Shown: positions 1 through 9,871 of the stretch, piece after piece
How positions within the stretch are numbered: position 1 is the first letter of the stretch
How the letters are laid out: each line of letters starts with the position of its first letter
Assembly (NCBI GenBank): GCA_016110215.1
Contig: JADWQD010000016.1
Span: 806,001 to 870,000 of the forward strand
DNA length: 64,000 nt
Source: Capronia americana
Lineage: Eukaryota; Ascomycota; Eurotiomycetes; Chaetothyriales; Herpotrichiellaceae
Reading direction: 5' to 3'
Notes under the pieces: generated by a model
What the model was told of the DNA's origin: nothing
Databases searched by the model: none
What the model saw: the letters and a program-made list of their open reading frames with translations, nothing else
Position numbers and translations under genes: made by a program

Positions 1-1638
1 GTTACCAGAATATTTTGTGGAGTCTCTGCCAGAAATGGACTTCAACCTGGGCGAACTGTATTCAGGCGTGATTCCAATCGACGCGAACAACGCCTCTCGA
101 GGATTGTTCTTTGTGTTTCAGCCTCGTGTCGGAGCCCCGGTTGATGAGATTACCATCTGGTTAAATGGCGGACCCGGTAAGTTGAGTATATGTGCCTGTG
201 AAGTATCACTGACCCTGGCAGGCTGCAGCTCCCTTGAAGGATTTCTTCAGGAGAACGGCAAGTTTCAATGGGCTTGGGGCCAGTTCACGCCGACCATCAA
301 TCACTATTCTTGGGTGAACCTTTCCAACGTCCTATGGTAATTCTCCTTGGAACTCCAATTCTTCTGAGTCCTCGGCTAACTACAAGTCGTCGATTAATTC
401 AGGGTTGAATACCCAGTTGGCGTTGGATTCTCCATTGGAGACTCTCGCGCAACCAGCGAAGAAGGAATCGCTGAGGAATTCAACGACTTCTTCCTCAACT
501 TCCAAACCCTTTTTGGTATTTCAAATTTCAAGATCTATGTTACTGGAGAAAGCTACGCAGGAAGATATGTCCCTTACATCGCGTCCGGCATGTTGGACAG
601 GAACGATTCCACTCACTTCAACCTTTCTGGTACATGGTTCTCACCGGTCAACGCACGACTGCATTTACTGACCGGGTCTAGGTGCGCTTACATATAATCC
701 TACAATTGGCGAGTTTTCCTGGGTCCAGACACAAGCTGTGATATACCCTCTGCTCCAACAAAACACCAATGTCTTGGGATACAACAAGTCGTTCATGGCT
801 ACGTTGGCGTCGCTCGACAAGTCGTGTGGCTATGCAAATTACCGGGAGACGTATTTCAAGTTCCCGCCCGCAAAGGTTCAGCCTCCTAAGTACTTCAACT
901 CAAGCAGCGATGCAGCCTGCGACATATGGCATACCGCTTACTACGCCGCGTACGCAACCAATCCTTGCTTCAATCCCTACCTGATAAGCCTGCAATGTCC
1001 CTTGCAGGGAGATCCTCTGGGATTTCCCAGCGATCTCATCTACAGCTATCCGGGTGTCCCGGTCTATTTCAACCGCACGGACGTCAAGAAGGCCATGCAC
1101 GCGCCAGTTGACCGAGAGTGGTCGCTTTGCAACGGCAATCCCTTCCTGGGGGGTGAGGGTGGACCGCAAAACTTTGGCGATCTGTCGGCCGATCCCATCC
1201 AACGTGTCCTGCCTCGCGTGATTGAAGCCACCCAGCGAGTGCTCGTGTCCAACGCGGATCTCGACTTTGAAACCCCCACCACCGGAACTCAGCTGGCGAT
1301 CCAGAACATGACATGGGGCGGCAAAATGGGATTCCAAAGCAAGCCATCCAAACCCATCACCATCACGGAGCCAGACCTGCAATACGAAGCAGTCTTCACT
1401 TCCAGCGGCTTTGACGACGTGGACGATCCTCAGGGGACGATGGGTGTTCAACATTTCGAGCGAGGCTTGATGTGGGCGCAGTAAGTCAGCTTCTTTGAAT
1501 ACTTGTAGTCGTGCATTTGTGGACTAATGCTCTCGCCCGCCCAGGACGTATTATTGCGGACACATGCAACCTCAGTTCCAGCCGCGGTCGTCGTATCGGC
1601 ACCTCCAGTGGTTGTTGGGCCATATCGAGACGTTGTGA
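1..1638 (+). CDS. Serine carboxypeptidase (peptidase family S10), 5' partial
   Basis: The reading frame is open from the left edge (codon at 2-4), so the N-terminus lies outside the window. Exons: <1-176, 222-336, 403-629, 682-1480, 1545-1638; all four introns are GT...AG and every junction keeps phase. Splicing makes the S10 oxyanion motif NGGPGCSSL across intron 1, NVLWVEYPVG across intron 2, the nucleophile motif GESYAGRY in exon 3, the Asp region (NADLDF...GTQLAIQNMTW) in exon 4 and the His region YYCGHMQPQF across intron 4. All three catalytic residues therefore appear present. S10 enzymes remove C-terminal residues at acidic pH in vacuoles or outside the cell. Several N-x-S/T sites fit passage through the secretory pathway; the signal peptide cannot be seen. 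The exact subfamily is not resolved. Confidence 0.92.
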
Positions 1639-1947
1639 TGGAGCGAACGAGAAGCAAGAATCTGGTCCTGTAGTCCCAAGCAATTCGCTCTAACAAACTA
1701 GACGTGACATGCCCTCTGCTTGTCTTCTCAGTAAAGAATGTAACTCTCCTCCGTACAATTTGAATCTCGGAACCTGGCCGCGCCAAGCCTTTTGGAGAAG
1801 CGACTTTTTCTCGCCTGATGTTGAAATCTTGCGCCGACAATGCTGGTAACTCTGGCATTCCACGCCTAGGAAGCATACAGCGGCACGAGCAGCTGGAGAG
1901 TTAGACCCGCCTTTCACCTCGCTGCCAGGTCATTGCTGGGCCGGGAG
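1639..1947. other. Intergenic, 309 bp
   Basis: Lies between the carboxypeptidase stop and the MRS2 start. It should hold the 3' UTR of the first gene and the promoter and leader of the second. I see no gene, repeat or clear TATA element in it. Confidence 0.5.
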
Positions 1948-3720
1948 ATGAAGACGCTTGTGGCGCCGTCCCGAAATCTGTTGCGCTTCCTCCGATCTCA
2001 GTCCAACCTCGTCTTCGACTCGACTTCCCCGGCTGCCGCCACGAGAGTACCCTGTCGCCAAATCTCTACATCGTCTCCGAGAAGACGGTTCTCCTCGCCC
2101 GAAGATATATGGCGTCCGGCACGAGAACCGTGCAAGGCGCTCCCACCGCCGAAGCACAGTCCGCCGCGGCCTCCTCAGTCTCGAAATGCGAGCACCGAAA
2201 GTCACAAGTCCAGTTTCTGGCGACGATGGTTTCGTCAGAGAGAGACTGCTGCCCAGGCATCCCCAAACAGCGGCTACGACGAAACCTCTGAACAGCTGTT
2301 CAACCTGTCCCGCGCCCTGTCTCGCAATACCAGCGGCGCCGAACTCAAACTCCGCTGCACCGAGTTCGACGCCAACGGCTCCGTCACCATGGTGTCGGGC
2401 GAGTTCAAGAAGTCAGAATTGATAGCCAAGTACGGCCTAATGCCACGAGATCTCCGCAAGATCGACTCGTCCGTGTTGCCCCATATCCTCGTCCGGCCGT
2501 CGGCCATCCTCATCAACCTCCTCCACCTCCGCGTCCTCATCCAATCCGACCGAGTCCTCGTCTTCGATGCCTACGGCAGTACCGATTCCTACACACAGTC
2601 CCTCTTCATGTACGATCTGGAAGGGAAACTGCGCCAGAAAGCCGACCCCAGGAACGGCTCCAACAACCTCCCCTACGAACTGCGAGCCCTGGAAGCGGTT
2701 CTCATCTCCGTGACCTCGGGCCTCGAAGCTGAATTTGCACTCGTCCGCGACCCCGTCACCCACATCCTCCGCGAACTCGAAGAGGACATTGACCGCGACA
2801 AACTGCGCCACCTCTTGATTCACAGCAAGAAGCTGGGCACATTCGAGCAAAAGGCGCGCCTGGTCCGCGATGCCATCGATGACCTCCTCGAGGCAGACGA
2901 CGATCTCGCCGCCATGTATCTCACCGAGCGTAAAGCCATGGGCAAACAAAGAGCGGAGACTGACCACCAAGAGGTCGAGATGCTGCTGGAATCGTACCAC
3001 AAGATCTGCGACGAGATCGTCGAGATCAGCGGCAACTTGATCAGCAATATCCGCAACACGGAGGAGGTGGTCCGCGCGATCTTGGACGCGAACCGAAATC
3101 AGTTGATGCTGCTCGAGATCAAGTTCAGCATTGGCACGTTGGGTCTCGCGGGGGGCACGCTTATCGCCGGGCTGTACGGCATGAATCTGAACAATTTCAT
3201 TGAAGAGACACCTTGGGGGTTCGGGAGTGTCAGTGTCGTCTGCTTCGGCCTCTCCTGGATCATCTGCATCTACGGCATGAGGAAGCTGCAGAAGGTGCAG
3301 AAGGTGCGAATGTGGGGTGAAGGGCTGGATCATAGTGTTGGCTTGCGTGGCGGTGGTGACCGCGGCAAGATCGGCGGCAGAGGAAACTGGCGCAACGAGG
3401 CCATCGAGAGCCATGCCCATCGCATCGGTCGGCTCAAGGGTGGCGGACTCAATCTGGGTGGCAACGCGCATCCGGGCCGGGTGCTTTGGCCCGGCATGGA
3501 CGGCTTGGGCATGCACAGGTTGAACAACGCTGAAGGTGAGGCACACCCACAACAACCGGAGCAGCAACCGCGCATGACCATCCACGAGGATGTGGAGAAT
3601 GTTGAGGACAAGATGAAGGCCGACGAGAAGAAAGAGAAGGGTTTGGCCCCGAGGGAACCGTCGAAAGGCCACGGTCACGGTCACGGCCATGCCCATGGCC
3701 ACAGCCACAAGAAGAAGTGA
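1948..3720 (+). CDS. MRS2: Mitochondrial inner-membrane magnesium transporter, MRS2/CorA family
   Basis: A 590-residue intronless frame. The first ATG is at 1948; the frame is open slightly upstream but without ATG. The N-terminus is rich in Arg, Ser and Pro and poor in acidic residues, as expected for a mitochondrial presequence. The middle carries the long helical CorA-type region. The hallmark GMN motif is at about residues 411-413 (context LYGMNLNNF), directly after the first membrane segment, and a second hydrophobic segment follows (VSVVCFGLSWIICIYG). In the family this forms a pentameric channel passing Mg2+ into the matrix. The C-terminal tail is unusual: about 150 residues, Gly- and Asn-rich, ending in alternating Gly-His/Ala-His repeats and KKK, which could bind metal (inference). 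It is longer than yeast Mrs2 (about 470 residues) mainly because of both tails. Confidence 0.93.
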   Translation: MKTLVAPSRNLLRFLRSQSNLVFDSTSPAAATRVPCRQISTSSPRRRFSSPEDIWRPAREPCKALPPPKHSPPRPPQSRNASTESHKSSFWRRWFRQRETAAQASPNSGYDETSEQLFNLSRALSRNTSGAELKLRCTEFDANGSVTMVSGEFKKSELIAKYGLMPRDLRKIDSSVLPHILVRPSAILINLLHLRVLIQSDRVLVFDAYGSTDSYTQSLFMYDLEGKLRQKADPRNGSNNLPYELRALEAVLISVTSGLEAEFALVRDPVTHILRELEEDIDRDKLRHLLIHSKKLGTFEQKARLVRDAIDDLLEADDDLAAMYLTERKAMGKQRAETDHQEVEMLLESYHKICDEIVEISGNLISNIRNTEEVVRAILDANRNQLMLLEIKFSIGTLGLAGGTLIAGLYGMNLNNFIEETPWGFGSVSVVCFGLSWIICIYGMRKLQKVQKVRMWGEGLDHSVGLRGGGDRGKIGGRGNWRNEAIESHAHRIGRLKGGGLNLGGNAHPGRVLWPGMDGLGMHRLNNAEGEAHPQQPEQQPRMTIHEDVENVEDKMKADEKKEKGLAPREPSKGHGHGHGHAHGHSHKKK

Positions 3721-3957
3721 GGACTCGACTCTGTCTTATCTCTCCGCTTGTATAACATTCTGATGATTACAATGCACTTGGATCTGGCGTACCTAAGGAG
3801 GTACATACATAATATAGACGGGGTCTTGTCAGCGTTCGAGCGGCATAGGTGTTGGTGTGGGCGTGAACATTGGGGCATCAAGATTTGGTTGCACAAGCGC
3901 ACAAGCGCCGCATAGAAATTTGCTGCAGTAGACAGACGGGAATGAATACTGTACAAA

Positions 3958-4007
3958 ACACCAACACCAACACCAACAGCTACAGCTACAGCTACAGCTA
4001 CAGCTAC
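3958..4007. repeat. Compound hexanucleotide microsatellite
   Basis: About three copies of a CAACAC unit run directly into five perfect copies of AGCTAC (3978-4007). It lies in the 3' intergenic region of MRS2, outside coding sequence. Confidence 0.9.
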
Positions 4008-4420
4008 ATACATATCTCGGCGCTCCCTACCGCGAGGCCAGGGAGGGGACCTGAAATGACGAATGGACGAGCTAGATCGACAGGTGGACTAGCCATAGCG
4101 AGTACGAAGTACTTCCTACGGGCACGAGCATACTCACGGGCAGGGGATAGAGCAATCGAGCGAGACAGGCACCACGGGAGAACGCATCTCCATCTTAGCC
4201 AACTAACTCACTAATTGACGTGGCAGAGGGATTCATTTCTGGCGGTCAAAGGCGTATATAGGTACAGACAGAGGGCACAGACACAGACACAGGCATAAAC
4301 AACGCAGCGGAACACAACAACAGACCCATACACCGCATTGGATCCAATACTGTACTGTATATACTCCGTCGCTCGCTCCTACGGTATACAATAATAAAGA
4401 TTTTATTGTTCGCTGGGCCC

Positions 4421-4447
4421 GGCCCACCCGGCCCACCCGGCCCACCC
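4421..4447. repeat. 9-bp tandem repeat, three copies
   Basis: Three perfect copies of GGCCCACCC in tandem, in the intergenic region downstream of LAS17. Confidence 0.9.
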
Positions 4448-4706
4448 GGTCGCTCACTCGCCTGCTCGCTCGCTGTTCTGTCCAATACTACGCTCACGTT
4501 GTCTTTTCTCGTCCCGTCTTGAATTTTGGCTTGACTTTGACCTTGGCCTTGGCTCTGACCATATTCCTCAACCCGCGCCATTCCTCATTCACTGTGGCTG
4601 CTCTATCCAGTCGAGGCTGGACTCCTATTCCTTCGACTGCCGTCCCCCATTTTGGCGTGCCAGGACTGTGAGGTCTGCATTGCACCGGCATCCGCATGCA
4701 AATTGC

Positions 4707-6717
4707 TCACCAGTCGTCATCGTCGTCTTTCTCATCATCTAGGCAATCTAAGAGTCAGTAAAAATCTCTCATACGTACACAGTTACAGAAGCGAAAACAA
4801 TACGAAGATTAGGGAAGAGAAAAGGGGAGACTCACCGCTGCCACTAACTTTCTTCTTCCTCTGGCTCAAAGCCGCGGCCAATGCGCCCGCCAATCCACCC
4901 TGATCTCCTGCCGGCGTGGCAGGGGAACCTGCCCCACCCGGGGGCGGAGGTGCACTACCCTCCGCGCCAGGCACGAGAGCCGCACTTCGATCACGCTTCT
5001 CATTGTCCTTGACCTTGCGTAACGCGCCACCCGCTTTGCCACCTGTTCCGCGAATGGCGGCGAGGAGGGAGTCGTGGCCGTCGGGTCCACCGGCCGGTAA
5101 TGGTGGTGCTGCGGGCCCGGAGCTGTTTGGCATCGGAGGAGGCGGCGGCGGAGGACCTCCTGAGCTGGGCATAGGAGGAGGCGGCGGTGGTGGACCGCCA
5201 AAGGATGGCATAGGCGGGGGAGGCGGAGGGCCACCGAAGGACGGCATTGGAGGTGGAGGAGGAGGTGGCGGTGGTGGGCCAGCACCTGTAGGCGGAGGAG
5301 GGACTGCGCGAGTGTTCGGCGGCGGTAAAGGTGGAGCATTGTTCCTGGCAGGCGGAGGCGGTGGAGGCTGAGGAACAAAGAGCGCTGAATGAGATGGCGT
5401 CTGTCCGGCTTTGGGCGGCAGGGGTGGCGGCGGCCCGGCAGAAGGAGTTGGTGTCCCTCGACTGGGAGGCGGAGGAGGAACAGGACCACGACTCGGGGGA
5501 GGGGGAGGTGCTGAAGATTTCCGATCGCCTGTGAAAGGTGGAGGGACTCTAAACAATCCACCTTGCGGCTGCTCTTCTTCGATCGGCGTCTTTGGAGGAC
5601 GAGGTGGTGGTGGAGGACCTGGATTCGCCAAAGAGCCCGATGACGCTCGACTTCGGCCCGAGGGATGGAGGGCTGGCCCTTCTTTGACGGCAAACTTGCC
5701 GGCGTCTGCAATAGGTGGAGGAGCACGGAATCTAGGCTGTGGAGTTGCGGGAGGGGATGGCGTTCGAGCGGGCGGGGAGACAGACCGGGGTGGTGGTGAA
5801 GCATCCCTTCCCCCTACTGGTCGTCTCGATGGCGGGGGAGCTGGCGGAGGGCCACGACGTCCGGACGACGTGGAGCCTGTGTTTTCCGGGCTGATCCTTG
5901 ACGGAGGGGCTGACGGCGGTGGTGGAGGAGGCCCCCTCGATCTCGTATCGGCTACATTTGGCAAGGCAGAAGCAATTCCGTTGGCCATTTCTTCTGCTTG
6001 TTTCTGTTGGACGTAGGCCCTGATAAAGTCGGCATTCTGGGCTATTTGATCCTCGGTGATGCCCATTTGCACCAGTTCGTCCAAGATGGGCCTCCACGAC
6101 GGATCTGCGAGGTCTATCCCGCCTGCACTTTGCGGTCGGCTGGTCGGGGCTGGCCCGGGGCTGTACAGTGGCTGAGGAGCGATAGCCTGTGGCTGCAGGG
6201 ATGCCGAGCTCTGTCTGTGGCGACCAAAGAAGTTGCCGACACGACTATGATGTTTATGAGCGCTGCCGGGCACAAAAACCTGGCCGCCTCCTGCGCCCGA
6301 CGCAAACGGTTGCGCTTTTGTGTGCTTGGAGGCATTCTTTTCCCGCTCATCCATCTTCTTCTTGAATTGACGGGCCTCCTTCTCGTCGACGAATGACAAG
6401 CCTGCCAGACATTGTTCGAGTTCGAAGGAGTGGAAAAAGGTTCGGTCCTGGTTGTACTGGAACGTGTCGTAGATTTCCTGATCCCATATCACGCCTCGGT
6501 TGGCGGGCGAAACATCGACCAATTTAATCCAGAACGTATTTCCCACGAGGTCGTTCGACAGCACGGCAGCGCCCTGGAGGCCTGAGTAAGTCCATCGATT
6601 GCGGTCGGGGTGCGCGACGTAGAGCCGAGCGACTGCCACAGCTTGGATCTTGTTCGATGCCTTGGGCACAGTTCGCTTGACGGTTTCCTTGTCCGCGTCA
6701 CTGAGAACTGAAGGCAT
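4707..6717 (-). CDS. LAS17: Wiskott-Aldrich syndrome protein homologue (actin nucleation-promoting factor)
   Basis: Exons complement(4836-6717) and complement(4707-4738), 637 residues. The start is the ATG at 6717 (MPSVLSDADKE); the frame continues upstream to 6831, but the extra residues look unlike the family. The N-terminal WH1/EVH1 domain spans about residues 10-130 (VARLYVAHPD, GNTFWIKLVD, GVIWDQEIYDTF, RTFFHSFE). A long polyproline centre follows with many P6-P12 runs that bind SH3 proteins and profilin, then a WH2 actin-binding segment (DSLLAAIRG) and a lysine-rich connector. The 32-nt last exon adds DDEKDDDDDW and a stop: this is the acidic Arp2/3-binding tail with its terminal Trp, so the last splice is essential for function. 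The protein drives Arp2/3-dependent branched actin at cortical endocytic patches. No CRIB domain is seen, as usual in fungi. Confidence 0.94.
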
Positions 6718-7196
6718 GTTGGAACAGAGGCAGGCGACAGGAGGGTACTTGGCCTTGTTGGAGGAAAGATAAGACGGACAAAGACAGTAGGTAGCATGAA
6801 GTTGCGGAGTGACAGAATCGGGACAGGACAATCTCCAAACCCGCCAGCCTAATTGGGGCCTGAGCCGCGTGGCTCCCGGGCTCGGAAAAACCTCGTTAGG
6901 GATGCCCTTTGCGGGGGCTTAGGCTTGAGCGAGCCCCTGGTTTGACGAGCCTATTCGATTGGAGGAACGCTTGAGGATTCCGTCACCAAACCCCACATCG
7001 CGCATCAACGAACTGGACAGACGTCATAAGTAACTTATAACGAGGAAACGCAGATGCCTTCACAGAGTGGTGCGAGCAGTGATATAAGTACATAAGCGTC
7101 TCGAATCCGTTCCTGATCCTTGGATTACTTTCCACTCACTCAGTCTTGCACCACCTCAACCTCAACATATTCTCTACCAAAAGAACACTGCACATC
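6718..7196. other. Divergent promoter region, 479 bp
   Basis: Separates the LAS17 start (minus) from the start of the small protein gene (plus). A TATAAGTA-like box at about 7082-7089 lies roughly 110 bp upstream of the small gene and could be its core promoter (inference). Confidence 0.4.
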
Positions 7197-7490
7197 ATGG
7201 CCACTTCAGACAACGCTCAAGACTCGGTCTTCGACAAGGTCGCCAAAGAGTCCGACAACTCCACCGCGTCCAACCACCCAACTCATCAGGGTCAGCACGA
7301 ACAGGCACACGCTTATCATCACCAGAGCAAGGGGCCTCAGATTTCAGACAGTGAGCATGCTTCATCCCCGCGCACCACAATGAGAAAGGCATAGCTGACA
7401 CCAGGTGCCTTCGTAGACATGCCCGAGGCGAAAGGCAAGGAAGAACTCAAGGCTAAGGCACAGGAGATGAACGACCACGTCAGCAAGTAG
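7197..7490 (+). CDS. Small hydrophilic protein of unknown function (79 aa)
   Basis: Exons 7197-7350 and 7405-7490 around a 54-bp GT...AG intron give a 79-residue protein. The start is the ATG in a MATSDNAQDSVF context. The protein has no hydrophobic segment, no cysteine and no signal peptide. It is rich in Asp, Glu, Gln, His, Lys and Ser, with a histidine-rich middle (HQGQHEQAHAYHH), a central GPQISDSAF stretch bridging the splice junction, and a helical Lys/Glu/Ala-rich C-terminus (KGKEELKAKAQEMNDHVSK). This composition resembles small stress- or conidiation-induced and LEA-like fungal proteins, but I do not recognise the family and assign no function. A correctly phased intron and a plausible promoter box support a real gene. 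Confidence 0.7.
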
Positions 7491-7727
7491 GACACTTCTG
7501 GGAACATGCATAATGAGACGGCCGAATGACAAAAGGCATTGATACAAACACATACATGCAGGCATGCATGGGAATGGAATAAACCCGCGTTCAGACACGA
7601 GCTTGTCCATCCTGCTCCATGGGGCGAACACCTCTAAGTGCCTCGATTCCCTTTGGAAGAGTGTTTCATGCCCTACACCGTCGCTATGCGTCAAGCTGAG
7701 ACGTTCCGTGGTATGCAATTGACTCCT

Positions 7728-9545
7728 TCATGATCTCCTGGCTCGTTTCCCTGGCGGCTCGTCGTCCTGGACTAGTAACCCCGCTGTGGTCCGATCGTCC
7801 GATCGTCTCCCTTCAACGGCTAAAGTGTGCTTTGACCCTTCGATAACAGCCGTGGACTCGGTTGAAGGCTTGGAGTCATGCTTCTGCGATGTGTCGGGCA
7901 TGGTGATTGAGAGATAGACGAGACGGCGATCGGTCTTCTCAGAATCCTTCTTCCCCGCCTGTGGTTTCTGTTGTTTGCTGTCTTTATCTTCATTATCGAC
8001 GTAACCGTTGGCAGCTGTGGTTTCGTCCTCAGCCACATCCCCACTAGAGTCCAACGCTTCCTTGCTCGTTTCGGCAGCATCCACCTTGCTCTTGTCGTCT
8101 TGCTCACTCTCAGGCATCTCACTGTAGTTCCACAGTGTTTTCAGATCCCCTTTCACCAACGCAGTGCCCCAGAGAGATCCCAAGACACCTGGAACCAGGT
8201 ACAGCAATGCCGGCTGAGCGTGTTGTGCCACCTGCATCACAACCACTGTAACAACCATGCCAAAGAGATATCCAACAATGGTAGCGTAAAGATATGGTTT
8301 GGGGAACTGCTTGGCCCGGATCTCCTCTGGCCACAGCTTCGAACTGGTCCAGAATCTCTCGCCCCAGCTTCCCTTCGCGCTGGTATAGGTTGGTCGAGTG
8401 GTCTCTGTTTCTTTTCCCTGCTTGCTCGCGTGGCCCTGTCGACGGTAGTGCAGGTACAAGTCGAATCGCAGCGCAAAAGCCAACACCATCCCGGGAACGA
8501 CAATGTCTCCCAGCCCAAGCATGGCCATCGTTCTCTTCTTCGCCAGACATTTGAGATACTCTTCCATCGCTGGCGATCCTTCAGGCGCGCCGACTGGCAT
8601 CACGCAACCGTCAGGACGAGGAAACAGCAATTTGATCGGCACATCCAGCTTCGTCGCCACTGTGACCATCATCGGTGTGAAGAAAACAAAGTAGATGTCG
8701 TAGAAGAACAAGGCGCTGAGGATCAGCGTCCCTGTCCATGCTGTTGTTGGAGTCACATACTGCAACGAGCCATAGCAGAAGGAGAAGCCGAGGAAATTGG
8801 TGAGAAACCACGGTTTGCCAATGAAGGTGTGGTAGTACACGATGCTACAGGAGAGCGTCAGGCTAAGCACATCAAGGATTTCGACCGGCGCCTTCAGCGT
8901 GATGAGTCTGTGTACATGAAGCTCGAACTGTGCTTTCGCGTAGAGTAGGCCCCGAATATCCCAGATCCGTAGCGAAACGGCACTGGGAAGCGTTATCCGT
9001 CCTAGCGGTCCAGCAAATGGTGAGCTCGTGCTCTTTCCAGAGTCAGTCTTGAAGCATTTTGCCTGCTGGTCGACTTTCCACAGCTCTCCGCTCCTGGAGA
9101 ACTGATTGGGCAGCAAGAAAGATCTCAAGAGAGTAAAGGCGTCCTTGAGAAACTTGGCTGCGAAGAACAAACCAACTTGAGAAAAGTAGAGCCCCAATGC
9201 CCAGTTCAACCAGGCGGGATCTTGGAGCCATTTCAGGATGAAGTAAAGCGATGCTAGTGTCCCGCCGGCAAGAACAGGAAACATAATGGCGTCCCAAGGA
9301 GTCAAGCTCTCGACTTGCGTTGATGACGTGTCGTCGTGGTCGTCTTCATGGTCGTCACCGCCCTCCTTGGGCTTTCGTGGTGCCGCGGAAGGTGGTCTGG
9401 TCAAAGAAGCGTGAGAGGCGGTGTAGATCGGGAAGATTGCCGATACGAGAAGATGTAGGTACGTGGGCAAGAGAGGCCGCATCATTTCGAAGTGATAAGC
9501 CACTTGACCCATGAATTGAATCGCGAGGCCTGGTTCTGAAGCCAT
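7728..9545 (-). CDS. Signal peptide peptidase (presenilin-like intramembrane aspartyl protease)
   Basis: A single 605-residue frame starting MASEPGLAIQ. All three GxGD-protease signatures are present: YD in FFYDIYFVF (Asp at about 283), GLGD in MLGLGDIVVPG (Asp at about 347) and PAL in AQPALLYL (about 445-447). About nine hydrophobic segments are visible. An acidic loop (DDHEDDHDD) follows the first segment, and the charged C-terminal tail of about 130 residues is rich in Asp, Glu, Lys and Ser. The family cuts leftover signal peptides and some type II membrane proteins inside the ER membrane; yeast Ypf1 also works in ER quality control. An insertion of about 35 residues between the GLGD segment and the next membrane helix is longer than I expect for the animal enzyme. 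Both catalytic Asp residues are present, so it should be active. Confidence 0.95.
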   Translation of the reverse strand: MASEPGLAIQFMGQVAYHFEMMRPLLPTYLHLLVSAIFPIYTASHASLTRPPSAAPRKPKEGGDDHEDDHDDTSSTQVESLTPWDAIMFPVLAGGTLASLYFILKWLQDPAWLNWALGLYFSQVGLFFAAKFLKDAFTLLRSFLLPNQFSRSGELWKVDQQAKCFKTDSGKSTSSPFAGPLGRITLPSAVSLRIWDIRGLLYAKAQFELHVHRLITLKAPVEILDVLSLTLSCSIVYYHTFIGKPWFLTNFLGFSFCYGSLQYVTPTTAWTGTLILSALFFYDIYFVFFTPMMVTVATKLDVPIKLLFPRPDGCVMPVGAPEGSPAMEEYLKCLAKKRTMAMLGLGDIVVPGMVLAFALRFDLYLHYRRQGHASKQGKETETTRPTYTSAKGSWGERFWTSSKLWPEEIRAKQFPKPYLYATIVGYLFGMVVTVVVMQVAQHAQPALLYLVPGVLGSLWGTALVKGDLKTLWNYSEMPESEQDDKSKVDAAETSKEALDSSGDVAEDETTAANGYVDNEDKDSKQQKPQAGKKDSEKTDRRLVYLSITMPDTSQKHDSKPSTESTAVIEGSKHTLAVEGRRSDDRTTAGLLVQDDEPPGKRARRS

Positions 9546-9871
9546 CTCGTTGGCTTGGGCGTGGAGGCGAAGGAAACCGTCAAGGGGCAGCCGTCCTTGG
9601 CAGACGACGGGACAAATGGGAGGCCTTCTTAAGGAGATATCATGGCAACTATGTTCGACTTGTGGAAGTCATCAATGAGAATGGAAGGATTCTAGCAGCA
9701 GACATGGAGGGAGAAAACTGAAGTGAAGAGCATCGTGGCAACAAAGAAGACGCGTTCAAAGGCGGAGGCCAGCCTGTCCTTGGCAATCATGATTGGTCAG
9801 ATCCGAGATGCCACCAGCCCGCCGACAGTGTGAGTGAGAGTGTCAAACATTGCCATCGACCGAGAGTAAAA
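9546..9871. other. Intergenic, 326 bp
   Basis: Upstream of the signal peptide peptidase start and downstream of the Zn2Cys6 gene stop; both genes are on the minus strand. No further feature seen. Confidence 0.4.

Larger units (their letters stand above)
3721..4706. other. Intergenic, about 1 kb between convergent genes
   Basis: Contains the 3' ends of MRS2 and LAS17, which are transcribed toward each other. It holds short tandem repeats at 3958-4007 and 4421-4447. No conserved protein is visible in any frame; the short frames here are broken by low-complexity sequence. Confidence 0.5.

Noticed and set aside
2437..3708. 423-codon minus-strand frame
   Set aside because: It is antisense to MRS2, has no domain of its own, and its His/Val-rich composition mirrors the GC-rich codons of the real gene.
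4866..5804. Long frames (minus 312 codons; plus 151 and 201 codons, Gly-rich) in the LAS17 region
   Set aside because: Shadows of the polyproline-coding repeats of LAS17; Gly, Leu or Arg runs are frame-shifted readings of CCN repeats.
7971..8948. 325-codon plus-strand frame
   Set aside because: Antisense to the signal peptide peptidase, whose catalytic motifs are intact; no conserved features.
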